From contig CALAEY010000098.1 of the NCBI GenBank assembly GCA_937891085.1, positions 1 to 5,520 of the forward strand: 5,520 nt of DNA. Reading direction: 5' to 3'. The notes beneath the pieces are model-generated. The model was not told where the DNA came from and ran no database searches. It saw nothing but the letters and a program-made list of their open reading frames with translations. Below, piece after piece: positions 1-5,518 of the stretch. The DNA is from an uncultured Prevotellaceae bacterium (GTDB lineage Bacteria; Bacteroidota; Bacteroidia; Bacteroidales; Bacteroidaceae). Positions within the stretch are counted from its first letter, which is position 1. Every line of letters begins with the position of its first letter. A program made the position numbers and the translations under genes.

Positions 1-1
1 G

Positions 2-9
2 CAAAGATA
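2..9 (-). promoter_or_regulatory. Possible divergent -7 box (TATCTTTG on the minus strand)
   Basis: CAAAGATA on the plus strand reads TATCTTTG on the minus strand, the same box as the plus-strand promoter. It would drive a gene lying to the left of the window. No minus-strand -33 TTTG is visible near 29-33, and the presumed target gene is not in view, so this is tentative. Confidence 0.35.
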
Positions 10-31
10 ATAAATATTACGATTTATTACC

Positions 32-39
32 TATCTTTG
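32..39 (+). promoter_or_regulatory. Bacteroidetes -7 box (TATCTTTG) for the peptidase gene
   Basis: TATCTTTG followed by CACC matches the TAnnTTTG -7 element used by the Bacteroidetes primary sigma factor. It would place transcription initiation near position 45 and leave a leader of about 30 bases before the ATG at 76. No TTTG -33 element is visible at the usual spacing of about 20 bases (that stretch reads TAATAAA), so the promoter may be weak or activator-dependent. The leader is A/T-rich with no Shine-Dalgarno sequence, as is usual in this phylum. Confidence 0.6.
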
Positions 40-75
40 CACCGTTTGAAAAGAAACTATTAAATAATTTTTACA

Positions 76-1281
76 ATGAAAAAAATATTATTCTTAGCCG
101 TTGCAGGCCTCATCAGCCTCAGCGCATTGGCTCAGCCAGCTCAACAAGAAGAGAACAACTTCCAGTTTACTGTAGTAAAACAGAACCCTATCACCAGCAT
201 TAAGAACCAAGCCAGCGCAGGTACCTGCTGGTGCTATTCTACCTTGGCTTTCTTGGAGTCAGAGCTCATCAAGGCCGGCAAGGGTACTTACGACTTCTCT
301 GAGATGTACATCGTAGAGAATACGTATTATGACCGCGCACAAGCCGCTGTCCGCACCCACGGTGACGTGTCTTTCTCACAGGGTGGTTCTTTCTATGACG
401 TACTCTATGGCATGGAGCACTTCGGACTCATCCCAGAAGCCGAGATGCGCCCAGGCGTGATGTACGGCGACACACTGAGCCGTCATAACGAGCTCTCTGC
501 CGTAACAGATGCTATGGTAGCTGCCATCGCTAAGGGCCGCAGCCGCACACTGCAAACCGATCCAGACGGCAATTGGATGTGGCTCAAGGCCGTGAAGGCT
601 GCCCATGAGGTATATCTGGGCAAGGCTCCTGAGACGTTCACTTATCAAGGTAAGACCTACACCCCGAAGTCATTCTTCGAGAGTACTGGTTTGAAGGCCA
701 GCGACTACATTTCACTGACTTCTTACACTCACCACCCATTCTATGAGCCATTCGTACTGGAGATTCAGGACAACTGGCGCTGGGCGCAGAGCTACAACCT
801 GCCTATTGACGAGCTGATGGAGGTATTCGACTATGCCATCAATCAAGGCTACACCATCGCTTGGGGTTCTGACGTGAGCGAGGATGGCTTCAACCGTCAG
901 GGTATTGGCGTATTGCCAGACATCGAGAAGGTGGCTGAGGAAGCTGGCAGCGACATGGCTCATTGGCTGAACCTGCCTGCTGCACAGCGCAACGTGACCA
1001 ACAAGCCAACCCCTCAGAAGTGGGTGACTCAGGCAGAGCGCCAGAAGGCATACGACAACTGGGAAACCACCGATGACCACGGCATGCAGATCTTCGGTAT
1101 CGCCAAGGATCAGATAGGCAACGACTACTACATGGTAAAGAACTCATGGGGTGTGACGGGCAAGTATGATGGTATCTGGTATGTTTCCAAGGCATTCGTT
1201 CGCTACAAGACCATGAACATCGTGGTGAACAAGAAGGCTGTGCCTAAGAGCATTCTGGACAAGCTGGGCGTGAAGATTTAG
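76..1281 (+). CDS. Exported C1-family (bleomycin hydrolase/aminopeptidase C-like) cysteine peptidase
   Basis: The 401-residue protein starts with a Sec signal peptide: MKK, a hydrophobic core at residues 4-18, and likely signal peptidase I cleavage after ALA19. There is no lipobox cysteine, so it should be released to the periplasm or beyond. The papain-type catalytic set is complete: oxyanion Gln45 and nucleophile Cys51 in NQASAGTCWCYS (44-55), His335 in DDHGMQIFG, and Asn356 in KNSWG. The six-residue Gln-Cys spacing and the long insert between Cys and His fit the C1B group (bleomycin hydrolase, PepC), which act as aminopeptidases and often form hexamers. The cysteine that in papain lies three residues before the nucleophile is replaced by Ala48, as expected for bacterial members. 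The length is a little below the roughly 450 residues of cytosolic bleomycin hydrolases. It has its own promoter and terminator, so it is monocistronic. The catalytic fold is secure; substrate and exact activity (aminopeptidase or endopeptidase) are not readable from sequence. Confidence 0.9.
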   Translation: MKKILFLAVAGLISLSALAQPAQQEENNFQFTVVKQNPITSIKNQASAGTCWCYSTLAFLESELIKAGKGTYDFSEMYIVENTYYDRAQAAVRTHGDVSFSQGGSFYDVLYGMEHFGLIPEAEMRPGVMYGDTLSRHNELSAVTDAMVAAIAKGRSRTLQTDPDGNWMWLKAVKAAHEVYLGKAPETFTYQGKTYTPKSFFESTGLKASDYISLTSYTHHPFYEPFVLEIQDNWRWAQSYNLPIDELMEVFDYAINQGYTIAWGSDVSEDGFNRQGIGVLPDIEKVAEEAGSDMAHWLNLPAAQRNVTNKPTPQKWVTQAERQKAYDNWETTDDHGMQIFGIAKDQIGNDYYMVKNSWGVTGKYDGIWYVSKAFVRYKTMNIVVNKKAVPKSILDKLGVKI

Positions 1282-1282
1282 C

Positions 1283-1324
1283 TTAGAGTTTAGAGTTTAG
1301 GGTTTAGGGTTTAGAGTTTAGAGC
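1283..1324 (+). repeat. Tandem heptamer array, TTAGAGT/TTAGGGT
   Basis: Six consecutive 7-base units begin two bases after the peptidase stop codon. The order is TTAGAGT, TTAGAGT, TTAGGGT, TTAGGGT, TTAGAGT, TTAGAGC. Two units match the TTTAGGG permutation exactly; the others differ at one or two positions. The array is noncoding, lies between the stop codon and the terminator hairpin, and is probably transcribed. Its last copy also forms a hairpin arm: GTTTAGA (1316-1322) pairs with TCTAAAC (1328-1334) across a 5-base loop. Confidence 0.9.
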
Positions 1325-1345
1325 TTTTCTAAACGGCTGCATAGT

Positions 1346-1374
1346 GAGGGGAGAGCATAGCTCTCCTCTTTTTT
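1346..1374 (+). terminator. Intrinsic terminator of the peptidase gene
   Basis: GGAGAGC (1350-1356) and GCTCTCC (1360-1366) form a perfect 7 bp stem around an ATA loop. It extends outward through G-T, G-C, A-T and G-T pairs to a stem of about 11 bp and is followed by six T (1369-1374). It lies 65 bases after the stop codon and separates the peptidase unit from the etf operon promoter. Confidence 0.9.
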
Positions 1375-1412
1375 GTGCCATGCCCCATTTAGGTGCGATT
1401 TTCCTTTGAACT

Positions 1413-1444
1413 TTTGGCATTTCTCTCATTTATTCGTAACTTTG
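1413..1444 (+). promoter_or_regulatory. Bacteroidetes promoter of the etfBA-acyl-CoA dehydrogenase operon
   Basis: A TTTG -33 element (1413-1416) and a TAACTTTG -7 element (1437-1444) are separated by 20 bases, an almost ideal match to the Bacteroides consensus TTTG-N19-21-TAnnTTTG. Initiation should fall around 1449-1453, giving a leader of about 55 bases before the etfB ATG at 1507. No other promoter is visible inside the operon. Confidence 0.85.
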
Positions 1445-1454
1445 CAGTCAAATT

Positions 1455-1468
1455 GTCGCGAAAGCGGC
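1455..1468 (+). other. Small GAAA-tetraloop hairpin in the etfB leader
   Basis: GTCGC (1455-1459) pairs with GCGGC (1464-1468) through five pairs, one of them a G-U wobble, closed by the GNRA loop GAAA (1460-1463). It should lie within the first bases of the transcript. A 5' hairpin could stabilise the mRNA. It is too short to be called a riboswitch, and there is no U-tract, so it is not a terminator. Confidence 0.4.
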
Positions 1469-1506
1469 TGATTTATTGAGGAAATAATCATTAACTAAAT
1501 AAGAAC

Positions 1507-2400
1507 ATGAGTTTGAAAATTGTTGTTTTGGCCAAGCAAGTACCCGACACCAGAAATGTGGGGAAAGATGCCATGAAAGCTGACGGAACCATCAACCGTG
1601 CAGCGTTACCCGCTATTTTCAATCCAGAGGACCTCAACGCACTGGAGCAGGCCCTCCGCTTGAAAGATGCCTTCCCTGGCTCTACGGTGACTATGCTCAC
1701 CATGGGTCCTGGACGGGCAGCGGAAATCATTCGTCAAGGACTATATCGCGGTGCCGATGACGGCGTACTGCTGACCGACCGTGCGTTTGCAGGGGCCGAT
1801 ACGTTGGCTACCTCTTATGCCATTGCTACGGCCATCAAGAAAATGGGAAACTGTGACGTGATTCTGGGCGGTCGCCAAGCCATCGACGGTGACACCGCAC
1901 AGGTAGGTCCTCAGGTGGCTCAGAAGTTGGGTCTTACGCAAGTGACATACGCAGAAGAAATACTCTCACTGGATGAGAAAAACCGCCGCATCACCATCCG
2001 TCGCCACATAGACGGTGGCGTGGAAGTGGTGGAAGCCCCACTCCCATTGGTGATCACCGTCAATGGAAGCGCTGCTCCTTGCCGTCCTTGCAATGCCAAG
2101 TTGGTAATGAAGTATAAGCATGCTATGGGTGGTTTGGAAAAGGCCGACCTTGCTAAGCAGGGTGTGGAGCTGCCATACGCCGACCTCTATGCACAGCGCC
2201 CATACCTCAACCTGACGGAATGGACAGTGGCCGACATCGATGCCGATGTAGAACAGTGCGGTTTAAGCGGTTCTCCTACCAAGGTGAAGACCGTGCAGAA
2301 CATAGCCTTCCAAGCCAAGGAGAGCCAGACGCTCACCGCCAAGGACGAGGATGTGGAAAGTTTAGTTAAAGAATTGTTGGACAAGAAGATTATCGGCTAA
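1507..2400 (+). CDS. etfB: Electron transfer flavoprotein, beta subunit (EtfB/FixA)
   Basis: EtfB pairs with EtfA in a cytoplasmic FAD-containing heterodimer that exchanges electrons with acyl-CoA dehydrogenases. Family motifs appear in order: the N-terminal strand with AKQVPDT (9-15), FNPEDLNALEQALRLK (38-53), TMGPGRA (65-71), RGADDGVLLTDRAFAGADT (81-99), the nucleotide-binding segment GRQAIDGDTAQVGP (122-135), and the C-terminal arm with GLSGSPTKVK (252-261). DRAFAGADT and DGDTAQVGP are what I recall from clostridial bifurcating EtfB proteins, where this subunit binds a second FAD. Mitochondrial-type EtfB carries an AMP there and has a different motif. At 297 residues it is somewhat longer than the usual 250-265. 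A CxxC pair (Cys192, Cys195) sits in the segment after LPLVITVNG. The ATG at 1507 follows an A-rich leader without a Shine-Dalgarno sequence and aligns with the family N-terminus. The gene leads the operon; etfA follows after 6 bases. Confidence 0.95.
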   Translation: MSLKIVVLAKQVPDTRNVGKDAMKADGTINRAALPAIFNPEDLNALEQALRLKDAFPGSTVTMLTMGPGRAAEIIRQGLYRGADDGVLLTDRAFAGADTLATSYAIATAIKKMGNCDVILGGRQAIDGDTAQVGPQVAQKLGLTQVTYAEEILSLDEKNRRITIRRHIDGGVEVVEAPLPLVITVNGSAAPCRPCNAKLVMKYKHAMGGLEKADLAKQGVELPYADLYAQRPYLNLTEWTVADIDADVEQCGLSGSPTKVKTVQNIAFQAKESQTLTAKDEDVESLVKELLDKKIIG

Positions 2401-2406
2401 GGAATT

Positions 2407-3429
2407 ATGAACAATGTATTTGTATATTGCGAGATAGAAGGCACCACCGTGGCCGAAGTATCTCAGGAGTTGCTGACCAAAGGCCGCAAACTCGCCAACC
2501 AACTGAACGTAGAACTCCATGCCGTTGTGGCTGGTACCGATATCAAGGGTAAGGTAGAAGATCAGATCCTGCCTTACGGCGTCGATAAGCTCTTTGTATT
2601 CGATGCCCCTGAGTTGTTCCCATACACCTCAGCGCCTCATACCGACATACTGGTAAATCTCTTCAAGCAGGAGAAACCTCAGATAGCCCTTATGGGTGCT
2701 ACCGTGATAGGTCGCGACCTCGGTCCTCGCGTGTCTTCTTCACTGACCAGCGGGTTGACAGCCGACTGCACCCAGTTGGAAATCGGTGATCATAAGGATG
2801 TGAAGACAGGTACAGAGTATCAGAACCTGCTCTATCAGATTCGTCCGGCTTTCGGTGGTAACATCGTGGCTACCATCGTGAATCCAGACCATCGTCCACA
2901 GATGGCTACCGTACGTAGCGGTGTGATGCAGAAAGCCCTCTACGAAGGCAGCTGCCGTAAAGAGGTGGTTTACCCAGAGGTTAGTCAGTATGTAAGCCCA
3001 GAGGCTTTTGTGGTACATGTGCTGGAGCATCGCGTAGAGGCAGCTAAGCACAACCTCAAGGGTGCCAAGATCGTGGTGGCTGGTGGCTATGGCATGGGCA
3101 GCAAGGAAGGTTTCGACATGCTCTTCGATCTGGCCAAGGTGCTTCATGGCGAGGTAGGTGCCAGCCGTGCAGCTGTAGATGCTGGTTTCTGCGACCATGA
3201 CCGCCAGATTGGCCAGACGGGTGTCACCGTGCATCCGAAGGTATATATCGCCTGCGGCATCAGCGGACAGATTCAGCACATCGCTGGTATGCAGGATTCC
3301 GATATCATCATCTCTGTGAACAGCGATCCAGAGGCACCTATCAACAAGATTGCCGACTACGTGATCTGCGGCACAGTGGAAGAAGTGGTTCCGAAGCTGA
3401 TTAAGTATTACAAACAAAATTCGAAGTAA
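2407..3429 (+). CDS. etfA: Electron transfer flavoprotein, alpha subunit (EtfA/FixB)
   Basis: EtfA carries the FAD that shuttles electrons to and from the dehydrogenase. The N-terminal domain (about 1-200) contains GVDKLFVFDAPEL (58-70), GRDLGPRVSSSLTSGLTADC (102-121), RPAFGGNIVATI (146-157) and HRPQMATVRSGVM (162-174). The C-terminal FAD domain (about 217-335) has KIVVAGGYGMGS (221-232), VGASRAAVDAG (250-260), the flavin-contacting GQTG (269-272), the signature GISGQIQHIAGM (284-295) and NSDPEAPI (305-312). All expected flavin-binding motifs are intact and the 340-residue length is normal. RPAFGGNI and HRPQMATVR resemble my recollection of butyryl-CoA dehydrogenase-linked clostridial EtfA rather than the mitochondrial form. 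There is no N-terminal ferredoxin-like extension, so no extra Fe-S centre. The start lies 6 bases after the etfB stop, with AAGGA overlapping that stop as a possible weak ribosome-binding site. The stop is 2 bases before the dehydrogenase ATG, suggesting translational coupling. Confidence 0.96.
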   Translation: MNNVFVYCEIEGTTVAEVSQELLTKGRKLANQLNVELHAVVAGTDIKGKVEDQILPYGVDKLFVFDAPELFPYTSAPHTDILVNLFKQEKPQIALMGATVIGRDLGPRVSSSLTSGLTADCTQLEIGDHKDVKTGTEYQNLLYQIRPAFGGNIVATIVNPDHRPQMATVRSGVMQKALYEGSCRKEVVYPEVSQYVSPEAFVVHVLEHRVEAAKHNLKGAKIVVAGGYGMGSKEGFDMLFDLAKVLHGEVGASRAAVDAGFCDHDRQIGQTGVTVHPKVYIACGISGQIQHIAGMQDSDIIISVNSDPEAPINKIADYVICGTVEEVVPKLIKYYKQNSK

Positions 3430-3431
3430 CT

Positions 3432-5135
3432 ATGGCAAATTATTATAGTGACTATCCTGAGCTCAAGTTCCACCTCACCCACCCGCTCATGGAGCGCATC
3501 GTGGAGCTGAAGGAACGCGGCTATGCCGACAAAGAGCAATATGAAGACGCGCCTGTTGACTACAACGACGCCATTGAGAACTATGACCGCGTGCTGGACA
3601 TCGCCGGCGACATCGCAGCCAACATCATAGAGCCAAACAGCGAGAGCGTGGACATCGAAGGCCCGCACCTCGTTGACGGACGCATGGTGTATGCAGAGAA
3701 GACTAAGGAGAACCTGGCCGCTACCATCAAGGCAGGCCTCAACGGTGTGCCTATGCCTCGCCGCTATGGTGGTTTGAACTTCCCTACCGTGCCTTATTCT
3801 ATGGCTTCAGAGATCATCTCTGCGGCCGATGCAGGTTTCCAGAACATCTGGTCACTGCAAGATTGCATCGAGACCCTCTATGAGTTTGGCACCGAGGAGC
3901 AGCGTCAGCGCTACATCCCTCGCGTGTGCCAAGGTGAAACCATGTCTATGGACCTCACCGAGCCAGATGCAGGTTCCGACCTTCAGCGCGTGATGCTCAA
4001 GGCTACCTACGATGAGAAGGAAGACTGCTGGCGACTGAACGGTGTGAAGCGCTTCATCACCAATGGTGACTCTGACATTCACCTCGTGCTGGCACGTTCT
4101 GAGGAAGGTACGCGTGACGGTCGCGGTCTTTCTATGTTCATCTATGACAAGCGTCAAGGCGGTGTCACCGTGCGCCACATTGAGCACAAGCTCGGTATCC
4201 ACGGTTCACCTACGTGTGAGTTGGTTTACAAGAACGCCAAGGCAGAACTTTGCGGTGATCGCAAGCTGGGTCTTATCAAGTATGTCATGGCGCTGATGAA
4301 CGGTGCCCGTCTGGGTATCGGTGCACAGAGCACAGGCGTGAGCCAGGCAGCATACAACGAGGCTCTGAAGTATGCTCAGGAGCGCCGCCAGTTCGACAAG
4401 GCCATCATTGAGTTCCCAGCCGTTTATGACATGCTGGCACGCATGAAAGCCAAGCTCGATGCCGGTCGCAGCATCCTCTACATGACTTCCCGCTATGTGG
4501 ATATCTATAAGGCACTGAACGACATCAGCCGCGAGCGTAAGCTCACGCCAGAAGAGCGTGCAGAGCAAAAGAAGTACAGCCGCTTGGCCGATGCCTTCAC
4601 CCCTCTCTGCAAGGGTATGACCTCCGAGTATGCCAATCAGAATACCTATGACTGCATCCAGATTCACGGTGGTTCTGGCTTCATCATGGAGTATAAGTGC
4701 CAGCGCCTCTACCGCGATGCCCGTATCCTTTCCATCTACGAGGGTACTACACAGCTGCAGGTAGTGGCCGCCATCCGCTACATCACCAATGGCACCTACC
4801 TCAGCATCATACGTGAGATGCTGCAGAACGAGGTAGCTCCAGAGTTCAAGGCCCTGCAAGACCGTCTGGCTGCTTTGGCCGACTGCTACGAAGAGGCCAT
4901 CAATCTGGTGAAGGAACAAGGCATTCAGGAAGTGCAGGACATTCTGGCACGCCGTCTCTACGATATGACCGGCAACATCGTGCTCAGCCTCCTGCTGCTG
5001 GATGATGCCACCCGTGCTCCAGAGCTGTTCACTAAGAGCGTGAACGTGTACGTACGCTTGATAGAAGGAGAGGCCAATGGCCATTACGACTTCATCAAGA
5101 ACTTCCGTGCTGAAGATTTGGAGTACTACAAGTGA
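3432..5135 (+). CDS. Acyl-CoA dehydrogenase, long form (567 aa), Etf-linked
   Basis: This FAD enzyme interconverts an acyl-CoA and its 2,3-enoyl-CoA, exchanging electrons with the EtfBA encoded just upstream. The core motifs are all present: MDLTEPDAGSDL (173-184), KRFITNG (206-212), LGIHGSPTCEL (254-264), YAQERRQFDKAIIEFPAV (314-331), QIHGGSGFIMEY (410-421), RLYRDARI (425-432) and YEGTTQLQ (436-443). Glu437 is at the position of the catalytic base in butyryl- and medium-chain enzymes. It is far longer than the usual 380 residues: about 75 extra residues precede the core, a charged insert (about 366-382, SRERKLTPEERAEQKK) lies in the C-terminal helical domain, and about 120 residues follow the catalytic Glu. 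That architecture resembles the long group containing DmdC (methylmercaptopropionyl-CoA dehydrogenase). There is no signal or membrane segment. Substrate cannot be assigned; no hydratase, thiolase or CoA-transferase gene lies nearby. The ATG is chosen because it follows the etfA stop by 2 bases and no nearby alternative fits better. Confidence 0.94.
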   Translation: MANYYSDYPELKFHLTHPLMERIVELKERGYADKEQYEDAPVDYNDAIENYDRVLDIAGDIAANIIEPNSESVDIEGPHLVDGRMVYAEKTKENLAATIKAGLNGVPMPRRYGGLNFPTVPYSMASEIISAADAGFQNIWSLQDCIETLYEFGTEEQRQRYIPRVCQGETMSMDLTEPDAGSDLQRVMLKATYDEKEDCWRLNGVKRFITNGDSDIHLVLARSEEGTRDGRGLSMFIYDKRQGGVTVRHIEHKLGIHGSPTCELVYKNAKAELCGDRKLGLIKYVMALMNGARLGIGAQSTGVSQAAYNEALKYAQERRQFDKAIIEFPAVYDMLARMKAKLDAGRSILYMTSRYVDIYKALNDISRERKLTPEERAEQKKYSRLADAFTPLCKGMTSEYANQNTYDCIQIHGGSGFIMEYKCQRLYRDARILSIYEGTTQLQVVAAIRYITNGTYLSIIREMLQNEVAPEFKALQDRLAALADCYEEAINLVKEQGIQEVQDILARRLYDMTGNIVLSLLLLDDATRAPELFTKSVNVYVRLIEGEANGHYDFIKNFRAEDLEYYK

Positions 5136-5160
5136 TTCCTCACACCAAGGTATGATATGA

Positions 5161-5201
5161 AAGCAGGCAGGATCTCACTCCCCTGCCTGTTTTCTTTTTT
5201 T
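5161..5201 (+). terminator. Intrinsic terminator of the etf operon
   Basis: CAGGCAGG (5164-5171) pairs perfectly with CCTGCCTG (5182-5189) around a 10-base loop. Flanking A/G bases can add pairs with the T-run, which is TTTT, C, then seven T (5190-5201). It starts 25 bases after the dehydrogenase stop codon. Read on the minus strand, the same hairpin is followed by only CTTTC, so it would be at most a weak terminator for the convergent frame at 5224-5451. Confidence 0.9.
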
Positions 5202-5223
5202 GCCACAATGCAACTCCACTTTT

Positions 5224-5451
5224 TCACTGTAGCGCCTGTAGCGCGTAGCGCTTTTTCTTATACACATTGATAGGCGTAGCCTCTGGGAAGGCGATGCTGT
5301 AAGCCTTGTCCACCAGCTGCATGGCTACTTTTCGTTCTGGCACGCAGTCTTCCCACATCACCAGTGCCCTGATCAGATCACGGTGCGGCAGAGGGTTCTG
5401 CCTCGGTGGGGGCAGTGGGTTATATCCCAGCAGCTCGGCCTCAGTGCACAC
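5224..5451 (-). CDS. Hypothetical protein or C-terminal part of a frameshifted gene
   Basis: I do not recognise this protein. The frame runs from a GTG at 5451 to a TGA at 5226-5224 and encodes 75 residues: soluble, rich in Pro and Lys/Arg, with PLPPPRQNPLPHRDLIRAL (13-31) and a basic C-terminus ending KKKRYALQALQ. The composition looks protein-like and, unlike most antisense frames here, it does not overlap another gene. Reading back from the GTG, the frame stays open for six more codons to a TAG at 5472-5470, and there is no ATG in between. A different frame upstream (5444-5518) seems to carry the missing N-terminal part, so the intact gene probably begins beyond the window and this copy may be a pseudogene. 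It is convergent with the etf operon and 22 bases from the T-run of that operon's terminator. Confidence is moderate that the region is or was coding, and low that translation starts at this GTG. Confidence 0.4.
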   Translation of the reverse strand: MCTEAELLGYNPLPPPRQNPLPHRDLIRALVMWEDCVPERKVAMQLVDKAYSIAFPEATPINVYKKKRYALQALQ

Positions 5452-5518
5452 CTCCCAGATAAATTGGCTCTATGTTGAATCGTGTGGGTAGATATTTGGT
5501 GGCGTAGCATATTATTTG
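5444..5518 (-). other. Out-of-frame upstream extension of the minus-strand gene
   Basis: On the minus strand the frame starting at 5518 is open from the window edge and reads QIICYATKYLPTRFNIE up to 5468. It ends at a TGA at 5443-5441. The downstream frame contains QFIWEV just before its GTG. Skipping one base at 5467 (a C in GAGCCAA on that strand) would join the two into a single frame with ...FNIE-QFIWEV..., about 97 residues and still open at the edge. This fits a one-base insertion in a formerly continuous gene, or a sequencing error. It is inference from frame continuity alone. Confidence 0.3.

Larger units (their letters stand above)
1..40. repeat. Inverted repeat in the promoter region of the peptidase gene
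   Basis: GCAAAGATA at 1-9 is the exact reverse complement of TATCTTTGC at 32-40. Inside it, TAATAAAT (8-15) is the exact complement of ATTTATTA (22-29), slightly out of register with the outer arms. Each outer arm contains a TAnnTTTG box, so the dyad may be a pair of divergent promoters, a regulator-binding site, or both. The left arm touches the window edge, so its true extent is unknown. Confidence 0.6.

Noticed and set aside
1283..1324. CRISPR array or genuine telomere
   Set aside because: The units are 7 bases long with no spacers, and the array sits inside a normal gene layout rather than at a replicon end.
1405..1408. Alternative TTTG -33 element for the etf promoter
   Set aside because: It lies 28 bases from the -7 box, too far, whereas the TTTG at 1413-1416 has the ideal 20-base spacing.
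1453..1506. Riboswitch in the etf leader
   Set aside because: The leader is only about 55 bases, with one 5 bp hairpin and no terminator or recognised aptamer core.
2740..3417. 225-codon minus-strand open frame opposite etfA
   Set aside because: It is entirely antisense to the conserved FAD domain of etfA, with no promoter or recognisable motif. It is a shadow frame.
4206..5084. 292-codon minus-strand open frame opposite the acyl-CoA dehydrogenase
   Set aside because: It lies wholly antisense to a gene with complete family motifs. Its composition (rich in Val, Leu, His and Ala) is that expected from the reverse complement of GC-biased codons, and it shows no recognisable motif.
5306..5491. 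61-codon plus-strand frame in the right-hand region
   Set aside because: It is antisense to the more protein-like minus-strand frame, is rich in Ser, Gly and Cys, and lies downstream of the operon terminator with no promoter.
5491..5518. Plus-strand -7 box at the right edge (GATATTTG or ATTATTTG)
   Set aside because: Neither has TA at the first two positions of TAnnTTTG, and no plus-strand gene is visible downstream within the window.
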